Positions 39,159 to 50,276 of a stretch of 60,773 nucleotides of DNA are shown piece by piece. The notes beneath the pieces were generated by a model. It did no database searches and had not been told where the DNA came from. It saw only the letters and a program-made list of their open reading frames with translations. The translations under genes were made by a program, and so were the position numbers. The DNA lies in contig CANHCR010000011.1 of the NCBI GenBank assembly GCA_947459205.1, positions 1-60,773 of the forward strand. The letters are read 5' to 3'. The first letter of the stretch is position 1; each line of letters begins with the position of its first letter. Source of the stretch: Caryophanales bacterium (GTDB lineage: Bacteria > Bacillota > Bacilli > Paenibacillales > CANHCR01).

Positions 39159-40200
39159 ATTGCCACTCAATCTTCGCACCCTCAGGCACGAATTGAATCC
39201 AAGTATTGCCCGGCACGAACGGAAGTTCTTCACCGGCCACCATGGCGCGAATCGCGCCATTTTTCTTTTCCCATGTAATGCCGATGTATTTTCCATTTTG
39301 CAACAAAAATCCACTACCAGGACCATTCACATCGACCGAACGGCGTCCAACTTTATCGAGCACCTCATGCTTAGCGAAACAAATGATCACATTATTCGCT
39401 GCGATCTGCTCCTCGCTCTCCCGATCAACATGGGCATTACCCGCCATCGAACGTAAAAACGTGCCCTTACCGCTATCCGTGCTGTATGTGACATAGTAAC
39501 CGTTGTAATAATGAATCTTTACTTTTTGAAATGGTGTCGCTGCAACAGTCGATTCCCCACTACTGCCGAACAATAGTTGCGGGTCCGTCCAAGTTTTGCG
39601 GTACTTTTTCTTTTCCGCACCTTGGCGAATGTTATCAATCCTAGTGTACAAATTATGCGGCGCCTTGCGCGACTTGTCACGCCAATTGTACTTGCCGTCG
39701 CCACCATTATACACTTCGTCGAAATTGTCGACTTGTTGCTTTTTCAATATACTAGTTACTTCTGGACTGCGACCAGCATGCACGATGAGTGCATCCAATC
39801 CCATGCCCAACTCAAGGAAATACGGACGCATACTCCGCACCGGACCAATGGCCTCTGCCGTTGCATCGCTTTGGTATACCGCCACAAACCGCGTGATGTC
39901 TCCCTCAGCGAGTACCTCGTACACCAAATCAGCCTTCGTCAGTCCCGATTGCGGACGTGCTTCCGGCGAATTTTCGACCATTACCGCAACCGGTCGCTCG
40001 TCCACAGGCATTTCAATCGCAACCCCAGTAAGTGGCGCCTTGAAATTTTTCGGTGCTTCATATTTGAAGCCGTCTTTATTACCGTTCGTGCCATTTTCAT
40101 CCTTAGCGTTTTTGTCGCCGCAAGATGTCAAAAACACAACGATCAATACCGCAGCAACGGCAATCCAAATGAACGTCCACTTCCCAATCGTGCGCCACAT
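39157..40200 (-). CDS. yerB: DUF3048 lipoprotein YerB
   Basis: A 347-residue secreted lipoprotein. The signal peptide ends in VVFLTSCGDKN, where the Cys near residue 27 would be lipidated. The two DUF3048 halves begin at VAVMVENSPEARPQSGLTKAD and at PFQKVKIHYYNGYYVTYSTD. The family is found across Bacillales and its function is unknown. The gene lies 21 bases after the Bax-inhibitor-like gene, and near yerC as in Bacillus. Confidence 0.93.
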   Translation of the reverse strand: MWRTIGKWTFIWIAVAAVLIVVFLTSCGDKNAKDENGTNGNKDGFKYEAPKNFKAPLTGVAIEMPVDERPVAVMVENSPEARPQSGLTKADLVYEVLAEGDITRFVAVYQSDATAEAIGPVRSMRPYFLELGMGLDALIVHAGRSPEVTSILKKQQVDNFDEVYNGGDGKYNWRDKSRKAPHNLYTRIDNIRQGAEKKKYRKTWTDPQLLFGSSGESTVAATPFQKVKIHYYNGYYVTYSTDSGKGTFLRSMAGNAHVDRESEEQIAANNVIICFAKHEVLDKVGRRSVDVNGPGSGFLLQNGKYIGITWEKKNGAIRAMVAGEELPFVPGNTWIQFVPEGAKIEWQ

Positions 40201-40221
40201 ATCAATGACTAGCCCCCAAAA

Positions 40222-40902
40222 TTAATCGTCGCTCGACAAGATTCCCAAGAACTGCAACACGTACAGGAACAAGTTAATAAAGTCGAGATACAAGCAAAGC
40301 ACAGCGAGCGGAATCATTTCGTTCGCCAACCCATGCTTGAATTTCGAAATATCGTACAACACGAATCCCGAGAAAATCATGATGCCAAGAAACGCAATTG
40401 AAAGCCCGAGCATGCCGACACCAAGGCTCGGCACGAAGATGCGGACAATTGCGAGGCCAATCAATGCGATCACGCCGACCAGCAAAAAGCCACCAAGAAA
40501 ACTAAAGTCACGCTTACTAAAGTACGCATACGCCGTCAACACTGCGAATATTACCGTCGTAATCCCGAATGCTGACATGACGAGCCCAGGACCACCAACA
40601 TTGATATAATGGTTAAGCGCCGGGAAAATCGTCACACCACTTAAGAAAGTGAAGAAATATACGAACAAGTAACCGACCGGACGGCTGTTTTTGCGAAAGA
40701 AAAACGCCGACACGAGCATGATCAGCTGAACGACTATCAGCGGCAAGAACATCCAACTGAGGCCCCACTCAGCAAAATTGGAACCGACTGCGGTACCGAT
40801 AAACGAAACCAGAATTGAAACCGAAAACATTTGCAACAGTTTGTGAAACGAAGTGTTTTCTACTGGTACTGAGTACGTCTCAGAACTTGTTTTGTACTCC
40901 AT
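40222..40902 (-). CDS. Bax inhibitor-1/YccA-family membrane protein
   Basis: A 226-residue membrane protein with seven segments (about 27-47, 52-70, 82-100, 107-125, 135-155, 163-180, 198-218). FSGFVLYDISKFKHG near residue 176 contains the conserved Asp of the family's calcium-dependent pH sensor. Bacterial members such as Bacillus YetJ conduct calcium in a pH-dependent way. ATG 40902 follows GAGGGG; the codon two before is TTG. The gene is downstream of the pur operon. Confidence 0.92.
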   Translation of the reverse strand: MEYKTSSETYSVPVENTSFHKLLQMFSVSILVSFIGTAVGSNFAEWGLSWMFLPLIVVQLIMLVSAFFFRKNSRPVGYLFVYFFTFLSGVTIFPALNHYINVGGPGLVMSAFGITTVIFAVLTAYAYFSKRDFSFLGGFLLVGVIALIGLAIVRIFVPSLGVGMLGLSIAFLGIMIFSGFVLYDISKFKHGLANEMIPLAVLCLYLDFINLFLYVLQFLGILSSDD

Positions 40903-40981
40903 CTGCAATCCCCTCTCACAATAAATTGTCTTTCACTGCTTATTCTAGCATACCGCAACAGAAAAAATCCAAACTTTTTTG

Positions 40982-42247
40982 TTACTTAACGAGCGCCTTA
41001 AGGGCGATGTCTGTACGCGAATGTTTACCATGAAAACGGATCTTTTCAATCTCCGCATACGCCTTCGTCCGCGCCTCTTCAATGTCTTTACCAAGCGCCG
41101 TCACACCGAGCACGCGCCCGCCGTTCGTCAGCAGCGACCCGTCTTCAGCGCGCTTCGTGCCTGCATGAAAGACGATCGCGTCCTCCACTTCATCCAAACC
41201 CTCGATGACAAATCCTCGCTCGAACGTTCCTGGGTAGCCGCCCGATGCCGCAATCACGCACACCGCCGCCTCATCGCGCCATTCAATTTCGAGATCCGCC
41301 AACTTTCCATTGACGACTGCGAGAAAAATATCGAGCAAATCAGTCTTCAGTCGCGGCAACACGACCTGCGTCTCCGGATCGCCAAAACGTGCATTGAACT
41401 CAATCGTTTTCGGACCTTGCGGCGTCATCATCAAACCGGCATAAAGCACCCCACGGAACGGCCGCCCTTCCGCCACCATCGCGCGCGCAGTCGGAATCAA
41501 AATGTTCGCAATCGCCTCATCAACGAGCGCCTGATCGATGTGCGGCACCGGCGAATACGTACCCATTCCGCCCGTGTTCGGCCCTTTGTCACCGTCAAAC
41601 ACTTGCTTATGATCTTGCGACGGCGTCATCGGCCGCACCACTTCACCGTCCACGAACGCCAAAATCGACATTTCCTGACCCGTCAAAAACTCCTCAATTA
41701 CCACTTGATTGCCGGCCTCGCCGAACACCTTATCGACCATAATCTCACGCAGCGCCTGCTCCGCTTCCTCGCGCGAGAACGCCACCGTTACGCCTTTGCC
41801 GGCCGCCAGTCCGTCCGCCTTAATGACGACAGGAATCGAATGCGCCTGCAAATACGCCGCCGCACTCTCAAAATCCTCAAACGACTCATACGTCGCCGTC
41901 GGGATGCTATACTTTTTCAACAATTGCTTGGTGAATACTTTAGAACCTTCGATGATCGCCGCATTTTGGCGTGGACCGAACACCGCAATCCCGAGCGCTT
42001 CGAAATGATCGACAATGCCCTCAAACAGCGGATCATCGGGACCAACCACGACCAAATCGATGCTTTGCGCCAGCGCAAATTCGCTCAGCAGCTCAAACTG
42101 ATTGACCTGAATTGGCACGCACTCCGCCAACGCCGCAATCCCGCCGTTGCCTGGCGCACAGTACAACTTGCTCACCTTCGAACTTTGGCTGAGCGCCCAC
42201 AAAATCGCATGCTCACGGCCACCGCCGCCCACAACCAACACTTTCAT
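40982..42247 (-). CDS. purD: Phosphoribosylamine-glycine ligase PurD
   Basis: PurD couples phosphoribosylamine with glycine using ATP, the second step of the pathway. The 421-residue protein starts MKVLVVGGGGREHAILWAL, the N-domain signature. The ATP-grasp part includes KADGLAAGKGVTVAFSREEA and FNARFGDPETQV for metal and substrate binding. It is the last gene of the pur operon, 15 bases after purH. Confidence 0.98.
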   Translation of the reverse strand: MKVLVVGGGGREHAILWALSQSSKVSKLYCAPGNGGIAALAECVPIQVNQFELLSEFALAQSIDLVVVGPDDPLFEGIVDHFEALGIAVFGPRQNAAIIEGSKVFTKQLLKKYSIPTATYESFEDFESAAAYLQAHSIPVVIKADGLAAGKGVTVAFSREEAEQALREIMVDKVFGEAGNQVVIEEFLTGQEMSILAFVDGEVVRPMTPSQDHKQVFDGDKGPNTGGMGTYSPVPHIDQALVDEAIANILIPTARAMVAEGRPFRGVLYAGLMMTPQGPKTIEFNARFGDPETQVVLPRLKTDLLDIFLAVVNGKLADLEIEWRDEAAVCVIAASGGYPGTFERGFVIEGLDEVEDAIVFHAGTKRAEDGSLLTNGGRVLGVTALGKDIEEARTKAYAEIEKIRFHGKHSRTDIALKALVK

Positions 42248-42262
42248 CGTCTGTTCCTCCTA

Positions 42263-43813
42263 TTAATGTTTAAAATGGCGCACGCCCGTGAAAATCATCG
42301 CGATGCCCTTCTCATCCGCCAAATCGATAGAGTCTTGGTCTTTGATCGAGCCACCCGGCTGAATAATCGCCGTCACACCGGCCGCCGCCGCCAATTGTAC
42401 CGTATCGTTCATCGGGAAAAACGCATCCGACGACATCACCGCACCCGTCGCCAATTCTCCCGCCTGCTCGATTGCAATTTTCGCCGCTCCGACGCGGTTC
42501 ATTTGCCCCGCGCCGATACCGACCGTCATGTCGTTGTTCGCCAGCACAATCGCGTTCGACTTGACATGTTTCACGACTTTCCAAGCGAACAGCAATTGCT
42601 TCAATTCAGCATCCGTCGGCTTGCGCTTGGTCACCACTTGCAGCTCATCGTCCGCCAACTGGCGCACATCATTCTCCTGTACCAACATACCACCATCAAC
42701 CGTCGTAATCGCAAACGTCGCGCCAAGTTTCGCCGGCGTCTCACCCAATTTCAACAGGCGAATATTTTTCTTCTGCGTCAAAATTTCGAGCGCTTCCGCC
42801 GTGAAATCAGGCGCAATAATAATCTCTAAGAAAATGCCGTGCAAACGCTGAGCCGTCGCCCCATCAATCACACGATTGGCGGCAACGATCCCACCAAATA
42901 TCGAAGTCGGATCCGCCTCATACGCTTTCACGTACGCTTCCTCAATCGTCTCGCCAATGCCGACGCCACACGGATTCATATGTTTCACGGCGACTACCGC
43001 CGGCTCGCTATACTCACGCACAATCGCCAGCGCCGCATTCGCATCATTGATGTTATTATACGAAAGTTCCTTGCCGTGCAATTGCTCCGCCGTCGTGATG
43101 TTGCCCGATGGCGCCAGCGGCTTGCGGTAAAACGCCGCCTTCTGATGCGGATTCTCGCCGTAACGCAAGTCCTGCACCTTCTCGTACGTGACCGTCAAGC
43201 GCTCTGGCAACGGTTCGCCCGTCTCACGCGACAAGTAGTCGGAAATGAGTGCATCGTACGCCGCCGTATGACGGAATACTTTCGCTGCCAAACGGCGTTT
43301 CGTCGCTAGTTGCACTTCGCCGTCCGCCTTCAACTGCGCAAGCACCTCGCCGTAATCCGCCGCATCGACGATGACCGTCACAAACTCATGGTTTTTCGCC
43401 GCCGAACGCAGCATCGTCGGACCGCCGATATCAATATTTTCAATCGCATCTTCCCAGCTCACATCTGGTTTGGCAATCGTCTGTTGAAAAGGATACAAGT
43501 TAACGACCACGAAATCGATGTAATCGAGACCGAGTTGCGCCATCTGCTGTTGGTGCTCAGCACTATTGCGAATCGCCAACAAACCGCTGTGAATCGCTGG
43601 GTGCAACGTCTTCACACGTCCGTCCAAAATCTCGGGAAAGCCCGTCACATCGGACACGCTTTTTACCGGGACGCCTTCTTTCTCCAACAAACTTTTCGTG
43701 CCGCCGGTCGATAAAATTTCCACGCCCGCCGCCGCCAACTCGCGTGCGAATTCGACAACACCCGTCTTGTCTGACACACTGATCAATGCTCGTTTTTTAC
43801 TATTGCTGCTCAT
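42263..43813 (-). CDS. purH: Bifunctional AICAR transformylase/IMP cyclohydrolase PurH
   Basis: PurH performs the last two steps to IMP. The 516-residue protein has an N-terminal MGS-like IMP cyclohydrolase domain (about 1-195; [18 protein letters not shown] and [16 protein letters not shown]) and a C-terminal AICAR transformylase domain (about 200-516) with [15 protein letters not shown] and [12 protein letters not shown]. It lies between purN (68-base gap) and purD. Confidence 0.98.
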   Translation of the reverse strand: MSSNSKKRALISVSDKTGVVEFARELAAAGVEILSTGGTKSLLEKEGVPVKSVSDVTGFPEILDGRVKTLHPAIHSGLLAIRNSAEHQQQMAQLGLDYIDFVVVNLYPFQQTIAKPDVSWEDAIENIDIGGPTMLRSAAKNHEFVTVIVDAADYGEVLAQLKADGEVQLATKRRLAAKVFRHTAAYDALISDYLSRETGEPLPERLTVTYEKVQDLRYGENPHQKAAFYRKPLAPSGNITTAEQLHGKELSYNNINDANAALAIVREYSEPAVVAVKHMNPCGVGIGETIEEAYVKAYEADPTSIFGGIVAANRVIDGATAQRLHGIFLEIIIAPDFTAEALEILTQKKNIRLLKLGETPAKLGATFAITTVDGGMLVQENDVRQLADDELQVVTKRKPTDAELKQLLFAWKVVKHVKSNAIVLANNDMTVGIGAGQMNRVGAAKIAIEQAGELATGAVMSSDAFFPMNDTVQLAAAAGVTAIIQPGGSIKDQDSIDLADEKGIAMIFTGVRHFKH

Positions 43814-43881
43814 CTGTTTCTACTCCTCCGTCCTTATGAATCGTTCTCTGAATTGATCCGTAACACTACTAATCCGTCTCG

Positions 43882-44496
43882 CTATTGCGCCCGAACGCTC
43901 ACCTTACGCCCCTCAAGTAGCACTCGCCGCTCGCTGAACGCCGCAAGTACACCGACCAGCAGTTCGTGTTCCGCCGCATGCATGCGCACCGCCAACGACT
44001 CCGCTGTATCATCATCACGCACGACCACCGCCGTTTGCGCAATGATCGGTCCGCTATCCATGCCGCCATCGACAAAATGCACCGTCACACCGGTCACCTT
44101 GACGCCGTACGCAAGCGCCTGACCGATGCCGTTCACGCCCGGGAAAGCCGGCAACAGCGCAGGGTGAATGTTAATCATTCGCCCATACCACGGCTCGACG
44201 AGCACGCTCGTAATAAGCCGCATGTAACCCGCCAGCACGATCAGTTCGACTCCGCTCGCTTCTAGTTGCCGGACAATCTCCACTTCATAATCTTCACGGC
44301 GCGCGTACTGTTTCGCCTCAAAAACAAAGACAGGCACGCCAGCTTGCCGCGCCCGTTCGACTACTTTTGCCTGCGGTTTGTCACATACTAATAGCGCCAC
44401 TTCAGCGTGCAAACGTCCGTCCTGCACGGCATCGACGATTGCTTGAAAATTCGAACCGTTGCCCGATGCGAATACCGCCAGTCGCAGTTTCTCCAT
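43882..44496 (-). CDS. purN: Phosphoribosylglycinamide formyltransferase PurN
   Basis: PurN transfers a formyl group from 10-formyltetrahydrofolate to GAR. The 204-residue protein starts LRLAVFASGNGSNFQAIVDA; the active-site stretch is MINIHPALLPAFPG (Asn, His), and GVTVHFVDGGMDSGPII supplies the catalytic Asp. It overlaps the purM stop by one base. No formate-dependent PurT was seen. Confidence 0.98.
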   Translation of the reverse strand: MEKLRLAVFASGNGSNFQAIVDAVQDGRLHAEVALLVCDKPQAKVVERARQAGVPVFVFEAKQYARREDYEVEIVRQLEASGVELIVLAGYMRLITSVLVEPWYGRMINIHPALLPAFPGVNGIGQALAYGVKVTGVTVHFVDGGMDSGPIIAQTAVVVRDDDTAESLAVRMHAAEHELLVGVLAAFSERRVLLEGRKVSVRAQ

Positions 44497-45536
44497 TACA
44501 CGTCCGCACCTTTGAATGTTACAATTTTAGATCCTTCCGTCACTTGCCCGATGCGATAGATCGGCTCGTTCAATTGAGCCGCAACCGCCTCGATGCGCGC
44601 CGCATCTTCCGCCGCCACAACTAGCACCATGCCGATGCCCATGTTGAACGTCGTGAACATGTCGCGATGCGTGATGTTACCGAGTTTCTGCATGAGCGAG
44701 AAAATCGGCAAAATCGGCCAGCTGCCGTACTCGATTTCCACATTCACTCCATCTGGCAACACGCGCGGAATATTTTCAATAAAGCCACCGCCCGTAATGT
44801 GCGCCATTCCTTTGATGTTCACTTGCTCAAGCATCGCCAGCAGCGGCTTAACGTAGATGCGCGTCGGCGCGAGCAATACGTCACCGAGCCGTGCGCCCAG
44901 CTCCGCCGGCTCATCGGTCAGCGCGAAGCCGTGCTGCTCCAACAACAACCTACGCACCAGTGAGAAACCATTGCTGTGCACGCCGCTTGAAGGCAACCCG
45001 AACACAACATCACCCGCTTGAATCGTTTTGCCATCAATAATCTTTGGCTTGTCGACGATGCCCACCGTAAAACCGGCAATGTCATACTCGCCCTCAGCAT
45101 ACATGCCCGGCATTTCCGCCGTCTCGCCGCCGATCAGTGCACAGCCCGCTTGCTTACAGCCGTCCGCCACTCCCTTCACAATCGCCTCGATTTTTTCTGG
45201 AATGACTTTGTCACACGCCAAATAATCAAGGAAAAAGAGTGGCTCCGCACCTTGCACGACGATGTCGTTGACGCACATCGCCACCACATCGATGCCGATC
45301 GTATCGTGCTTGTCCATCGCAAACGCCAATTTCAACTTCGTGCCGACACCGTCCGTACCGGACACGAGCACCGGCTCGCTATATTTGTCTTTATTGAGCC
45401 CGAACAACCCGCCGAAGCCACCGAGATCGGTCAACACTTCCGGACGAAACGTCTGCTTCACATGCTTCTTCATGCGTTCAACGGCCTCATTGCCGGCTGC
45501 AATGTCAACCCCCGCTTGTTTGTATGCCTCTGACAC
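44496..45536 (-). CDS. purM: Phosphoribosylformylglycinamidine cyclo-ligase (AIR synthetase) PurM
   Basis: PurM closes the imidazole ring to give AIR with ATP. The 346-residue protein has the PurM signature [13 protein letters not shown], the [11 protein letters not shown] stretch and [13 protein letters not shown]. It is the usual AIRS dimer type. The gap to purF is 39 bases; it overlaps purN by one base. Confidence 0.98.
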   Translation of the reverse strand: MSEAYKQAGVDIAAGNEAVERMKKHVKQTFRPEVLTDLGGFGGLFGLNKDKYSEPVLVSGTDGVGTKLKLAFAMDKHDTIGIDVVAMCVNDIVVQGAEPLFFLDYLACDKVIPEKIEAIVKGVADGCKQAGCALIGGETAEMPGMYAEGEYDIAGFTVGIVDKPKIIDGKTIQAGDVVFGLPSSGVHSNGFSLVRRLLLEQHGFALTDEPAELGARLGDVLLAPTRIYVKPLLAMLEQVNIKGMAHITGGGFIENIPRVLPDGVNVEIEYGSWPILPIFSLMQKLGNITHRDMFTTFNMGIGMVLVVAAEDAARIEAVAAQLNEPIYRIGQVTEGSKIVTFKGADV

Positions 45537-45575
45537 AACCCCACACTCCTCGTCTATCCATATGTAAACCGCCGA

Positions 45576-47045
45576 TTAGCAGCGGCTTTTTGCCTCTTCT
45601 GTCAATGCTGTCGGATAATCCTGATCAAAACACGCCAAACAGTGCCCGCGGTTGAACTCGCCTTCCGAGCGGCCAATCGCGCCGATCATCCCATCCTTCG
45701 TCAGAAAATGAAGCGAATCAGCGTTAATCAATTTGCGAATTTCCTCAATCGTCTTCGATGAGGCAATCAACTCTTTGCTGTCCGGCGTATCGATTCCATA
45801 AAAACACGGATTTTTGAACGGCGGCGAACTGATGCGCACATGCACTTCGGTCGCCCCAGCCTCGCGCAGCAAATTGACGATTCGCAGACTAGTCGTCCCA
45901 CGCACGATCGAATCATCAATCATCACCACGCGCTTCCCTTCGACGACGCGGCGCACGGCACTCAACTTCATTTTCACGCCTTGTTCACGCAACTCCTGGC
46001 TCGGTTGAATGAACGTCCGCCCTGTATAGCGGTTCTTGATGAGCCCGAGCTCATACGGAATGCCCGTCTGTTCAGCATATCCTATCGCCGCCGAGATGCT
46101 CGAATCCGGCACGCCAGTCACGACGTCGGCATCGACAAATGACTCGACCGCCAGCTGCTGCCCCATCCGTTTGCGCGCCGAATGGACGTTGATCATATCG
46201 ATGTCGCTGTCCGGTCGAGCGAAATAAATGTATTCCATCGCACAAATCGCACGCCGCTGCATGACGGCAAAACGCTCCGAGCGGAATTCCCCGTTTTCGA
46301 GGATGATCATCTCGCCCGGCTCCACATCGCGCACGTACTGCCCGCCGACTGCGTCAAACGCACACGTCTCAGACGCGAACAAGTACGCATCGCCGAGACG
46401 TCCGAGCGCGAACGGACGCAAACCGTGCGGGTCAAGCGCCGCAATCAGTTTGTTGTTCGTCATGATCAAAAAGGCGAACGCTCCCGTCACCTGTTGCAAC
46501 GCTTCTTTGACCGCGTCGACCAGTTCATCATGCTGTGAACGGGCGATCAGATGCGCCACCACTTCGGTGTCGCTCGTCGTCTGAAAAATCGAACCTTGAC
46601 GCTCCAACTTGCGCTTAATTTCGCCTGCGTTGACCAAATTGCCGTTCGTCGCAATCGCCAAATCGCCCTCGCGATATTTGAACACAAGTGGCTGCGCGTT
46701 CGCAATTTTACTCTCACCAGCCGTCGAATAGCGCACGTGGGCAATCGCATTGGTGCCGTCCAAGCGGCGCAAACGATCGTTGTCGAACACCTCTTTGACG
46801 AGACCCATCATGCGGAAATATTCAAATTTTTCACCGTCTGTCGTACAGATGCCGGCGCTCTCCTGACCGCGATGTTGCAGTGCATGCAAGCCGTAGTAGC
46901 AAAGCGTCGACGCCTCGTGGTGATTGTAAACGCCGAACACGCCGCACTCTTCTTTCAGTTTGTCGAAAAAAGAGTCGTTGCTGATGCCTTCGTTGTAAAA
47001 ATCACCTGTCCACAAAGGTTGTTTGGGACCTACTGCATCAGACAT
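45576..47045 (-). CDS. purF: Amidophosphoribosyltransferase PurF
   Basis: PurF makes phosphoribosylamine from PRPP and glutamine, the committed step. The start ATG 47045 follows GGAAGGA; a longer upstream reading is an overlap with purL. The N-terminal nucleophile Cys in [11 protein letters not shown] lies at about 34, so the propeptide is about 33 residues, longer than the 11 residues in Bacillus. The phosphoribosyltransferase motif is [14 protein letters not shown]. Cys in [18 protein letters not shown] and HCLACF match the ligands of a 4Fe-4S cluster, as in oxygen-labile Bacillus PurF. It overlaps purL by 16 bases. Confidence 0.97.
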   Translation of the reverse strand: MSDAVGPKQPLWTGDFYNEGISNDSFFDKLKEECGVFGVYNHHEASTLCYYGLHALQHRGQESAGICTTDGEKFEYFRMMGLVKEVFDNDRLRRLDGTNAIAHVRYSTAGESKIANAQPLVFKYREGDLAIATNGNLVNAGEIKRKLERQGSIFQTTSDTEVVAHLIARSQHDELVDAVKEALQQVTGAFAFLIMTNNKLIAALDPHGLRPFALGRLGDAYLFASETCAFDAVGGQYVRDVEPGEMIILENGEFRSERFAVMQRRAICAMEYIYFARPDSDIDMINVHSARKRMGQQLAVESFVDADVVTGVPDSSISAAIGYAEQTGIPYELGLIKNRYTGRTFIQPSQELREQGVKMKLSAVRRVVEGKRVVMIDDSIVRGTTSLRIVNLLREAGATEVHVRISSPPFKNPCFYGIDTPDSKELIASSKTIEEIRKLINADSLHFLTKDGMIGAIGRSEGEFNRGHCLACFDQDYPTALTEEAKSRC

Positions 47046-49315
47046 GGAATCGCATCCTTCCACGTAGTTTCCACCTCTGCTAACGGTAGCGAGATCGCCT
47101 CCGCACCATTCACAGTGATCGTCACCTCGGCACCGCCAACGACGCGCGTGCCTTCTGCCGTACGTTCCGCTTTCGCGCCGACCGCACCGATTGTCTGGCA
47201 CGGCACGCCATGCTCTGCCATCAACGCCGCAAACGCCGCCTCATTCGCCGGGGCGACGCTGACTACCACGCGCGACTGGCTCTCGCTGAAGAGCGCTTGG
47301 TCCGCACGCAGCGAAGTTTGCAGATTGACGCTCACGCCGAACTTGCCACTAATTGCCGATTCGACGAGCGCAACGGCGACGCCGCCCTCCGCACAATCGT
47401 GCGCCGAAGCGACCAAGCCGCCCTGAATCGCAGCGAGCAACGCCTGCTGCAACTTGCCTTCGGCTGCCAAATCGATGCTTGGCGGACGACCTTCAGTCAC
47501 GCCGTACCAAACTTTTTGCAACTCCGAACCACCCAGTTCGACTTTCGTCTCACCGAGCAAGAATACGACGTCGCCGCTGTTTTTGAAGCCTTGCGTCGTG
47601 ATATGATCGATATCGTGGATCAAGCCGACCATGCCAATGACCGGCGTCGGATAGATTGCGCCTTTTGCATTTTCATTATAAAGACTGACGTTGCCGCCGA
47701 TGACCGGCGTGTCGAGCGCCAAGCACGCTTCCGTGATGCCGTCCGCCGATTGTTCCAACTGCCAGAAAATTTCTGGTTTCTCTGGGCTACCGAAATTCAA
47801 GTTGTCGGTAATCGCGAGTGGTTGTCCGCCCGAGCAGACGATGTTGCGCGCCGCTTCCGCCACTGCAATCGCACCGCCCACTTTTGGATCGAGATAGACG
47901 TAGCGACCGTTACAATCGGTCGTCATCGCCAGCGCCTTGCGCGTGCCGCGAATCGTTACGACTGCCGCATCCGAACCTGGACCGACCGCCGTGCTCGTGC
48001 GCACCATGTAATCGTATTGATTGTAGATCCACTCTTTGCTGGCAACCGTCGGCGACGCCAAAATCTTCTTCAGCGCACCGTTCAAATCGTCAACTTCTGC
48101 ATACGCACTCACATCGACGTTCGCGTTCTGCACGTAGTAAGCCGGCACTTGCGACGGTTTGTTATAGACCGGACACTCGTCGACGAGCGCCGTCACCGGA
48201 ATTTCCGCCACTTTTTCACCGTGATGAATGAGCGTCAACATCCCGTCTTCCGTGACGTTACCGACGTTTTCGCAAATCAAGCCCCAGCGAGTGAAGATTT
48301 CTTTCGCCTGTTCTTCTTTGTCTGGCTCGACGACGAACAACATCCGCTCCTGTGACTCAGACAGCATCATCTCATACGCCGTCATGCCCTCTTCACGTTG
48401 TGGCACACGGTCGAGATACAGCACCATGCCGTTGCCCGCCTTGCTCGCCATCTCCGAACTGGAGCATGTCAAGCCAGCCGCACCCATATCCTGAATGCCG
48501 ATGACGATACCCGAGTTGATCAACTCGATGCACGCCTCAAGCACTAATTTCTCCATAAACGGATCGCCGACTTGCACCGCCGGACGCTTCGCTTCCGACT
48601 CCTCCGTCAACTCCTCCGACGCAAATGTCGCCCCGTGAATCCCGTCGCGGCCCGTTGCCGGTCCGACGTAAAACACCGGGTTGCCGATGCCTTTTGCGAC
48701 ACCTTTTTGAATCTTGTCGTGGTCAATGATACCGACACACATCGCGTTGACGAGCGGATTGCCCTCGTAACTTTCGTCGAACATCACTTCGCCGCCGACC
48801 GTCGGGATGCCGATGCAGTTGCCGTAACCCGCGATGCCCGCCACGACATGCTCGAACAAGTACTTCACACGCTCATTCTCGAGGCGACCGAAACGAAGCG
48901 AATTGAGAACCGCAATCGGACGCGCGCCCATCGAAAAAATATCGCGGATGATGCCACCAACGCCTGTCGCCGCCCCTTGGAACGGTTCAATCGCTGACGG
49001 ATGGTTGTGACTCTCGATTTTGAACACGACCGCCTGGTTGTCGCCGATATCAACAACGCCCGCACCTTCGCCCGGTCCCATCAACACACGCGGCCCCGTC
49101 GTCGGGAACTTGCGCAGTACCGGCTTCGAATTTTTATACGAGCAGTGCTCCGACCACATCACACTGAATACGCCGATTTCCACGTAATTCGGCTGACGGC
49201 CGAGAAACCCGCAGACTTTTGCATACTCTTCATCGCTGACGCCAAACTGTTTGTAAATTTTTTGTTCCGCGATTTGCGCGGCTGTCGGTTCTTTAGCTGT
49301 TAACTGTTGCGCCAT
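47030..49315 (-). CDS. purL: Phosphoribosylformylglycinamidine synthase II PurL (small form)
   Basis: PurL binds FGAR and ATP and works with PurQ (glutaminase) and PurS. The length of 761 residues is the small form. Motifs include [46 protein letters not shown] and [13 protein letters not shown]. It overlaps purQ by 23 bases and purF by 16 bases, so the group is translationally coupled. Confidence 0.98.
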   Translation of the reverse strand: MAQQLTAKEPTAAQIAEQKIYKQFGVSDEEYAKVCGFLGRQPNYVEIGVFSVMWSEHCSYKNSKPVLRKFPTTGPRVLMGPGEGAGVVDIGDNQAVVFKIESHNHPSAIEPFQGAATGVGGIIRDIFSMGARPIAVLNSLRFGRLENERVKYLFEHVVAGIAGYGNCIGIPTVGGEVMFDESYEGNPLVNAMCVGIIDHDKIQKGVAKGIGNPVFYVGPATGRDGIHGATFASEELTEESEAKRPAVQVGDPFMEKLVLEACIELINSGIVIGIQDMGAAGLTCSSSEMASKAGNGMVLYLDRVPQREEGMTAYEMMLSESQERMLFVVEPDKEEQAKEIFTRWGLICENVGNVTEDGMLTLIHHGEKVAEIPVTALVDECPVYNKPSQVPAYYVQNANVDVSAYAEVDDLNGALKKILASPTVASKEWIYNQYDYMVRTSTAVGPGSDAAVVTIRGTRKALAMTTDCNGRYVYLDPKVGGAIAVAEAARNIVCSGGQPLAITDNLNFGSPEKPEIFWQLEQSADGITEACLALDTPVIGGNVSLYNENAKGAIYPTPVIGMVGLIHDIDHITTQGFKNSGDVVFLLGETKVELGGSELQKVWYGVTEGRPPSIDLAAEGKLQQALLAAIQGGLVASAHDCAEGGVAVALVESAISGKFGVSVNLQTSLRADQALFSESQSRVVVSVAPANEAAFAALMAEHGVPCQTIGAVGAKAERTAEGTRVVGGAEVTITVNGAEAISLPLAEVETTWKDAIPCLMQ

Positions 49316-49985
49316 GACGTTCCCTCCATACTTTTAACACTGACGTAAACATCCGCTTGCCGTCTTCCGAGCCGAGCAACTGGTGAACCGCGCGCTCTGG
49401 ATGGGGCATCATGCCGACGACGTTGCCGTGCTCGTTGCAAATGCCGGCGATGTCATCAAGCGAGCCGTTCGGATTCTCATGCGCATAGCGGAACACGATT
49501 TGCTTGTTCGAATGCAAACGAGCGAGCGTTTCTTCGTCGCAATAGTAGTTGCCTTCACCGTGCGCAATTGGGATGTCGATGACTTCGCCGGCCTCATAGT
49601 CAACGGTAAACGGCGTCGTGTTGTTCTCAACACGGAGCAGCGACGAATGGCAGCGGAACTTGAGCGAGCGGTTGCGCAGCATTGCGCCCGGCAACAATCC
49701 CGACTCGAGCAAAATTTGAAATCCGTTGCAAATACCGAGCACGAACTTGCCCGCTTGAGCTGCCTTAATCACTTCGTTCATCACCGGGGCAAAGCGCGAA
49801 ATCGCGCCGCAACGCAAGTAGTCACCGTAGGAAAAGCCACCCGGCACGATGATTGCGTCATACTTCGACAAATCAGTCGCCGTGTGCCAAATGAAATCGA
49901 CCGGCTGACCGATTGTATCTTCCACCGCTTTGTAGCAGTCAATATCACAGTTCGATCCAGGAAACACCAATACCGCAAAATTCAT
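49293..49985 (-). CDS. purQ: FGAM synthase glutaminase subunit PurQ
   Basis: A 230-residue class I glutamine amidotransferase. The nucleophile Cys is in [15 protein letters not shown] (Cys near 86) and His and Glu are in MPHPERAV. It supplies ammonia to PurL through PurS. A 15-base gap separates it from purS and it overlaps purL by 23 bases. Confidence 0.98.
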   Translation of the reverse strand: MNFAVLVFPGSNCDIDCYKAVEDTIGQPVDFIWHTATDLSKYDAIIVPGGFSYGDYLRCGAISRFAPVMNEVIKAAQAGKFVLGICNGFQILLESGLLPGAMLRNRSLKFRCHSSLLRVENNTTPFTVDYEAGEVIDIPIAHGEGNYYCDEETLARLHSNKQIVFRYAHENPNGSLDDIAGICNEHGNVVGMMPHPERAVHQLLGSEDGKRMFTSVLKVWRERHGATVNS

Positions 49986-50000
49986 CCGTAAACCCTCCTC

Positions 50001-50246
50001 TTAGCTGAGCTCGAAGCGATAGTCCTCGATGACCGTATTGGCCAACAACTTTTCGCACATCGTTTTGACGCGCGCTTCCGCCTCTGCCTTGTCGCTCGTA
50101 TCGAGTTTAAGTTCCAAATATTTGCCGATACGCACTTGGTTCACTTCGCCGAAACCGAGCGAGTGAAGTGCGCCTTGCACGGCGCTCCCTTGTACGTCGA
50201 GCACGTTCTGTTTCACTGTTACATAAACGGTTGCCTTAATCATCAA
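50001..50246 (-). CDS. purS: FGAM synthase PurS subunit
   Basis: PurS is the small adaptor that joins PurL and PurQ. The 81-residue product starts MMIKATVYVTVKQNVLDVQG and contains SLGFGEVNQVRIGKYLEL, the typical PurS pattern. It lies 30 bases after purC and 15 before purQ. Confidence 0.97.
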   Translation of the reverse strand: MMIKATVYVTVKQNVLDVQGSAVQGALHSLGFGEVNQVRIGKYLELKLDTSDKAEAEARVKTMCEKLLANTVIEDYRFELS

Positions 50247-50276
50247 TAACTGCCTCCCAGTCGTTTGCTTAAGTAT

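Noticed and set aside
40979-42829. A 616-residue plus-strand frame opposite purD and purH
   Set aside because: The protein is extremely rich in Arg and His with no domain pattern, as expected for the antisense frame of GC-skewed purine genes.
45576-47201. A longer PurF reading starting at 47201
   Set aside because: The first 52 residues overlap purL and are Arg/Cys-rich without PurF similarity. ATG 47045 has a proper ribosome binding site.
47210-48355. A 381-residue plus-strand frame opposite purL
   Set aside because: It mirrors the purL gene, is Arg-rich and lacks a start signal; the minus-strand gene is certain.
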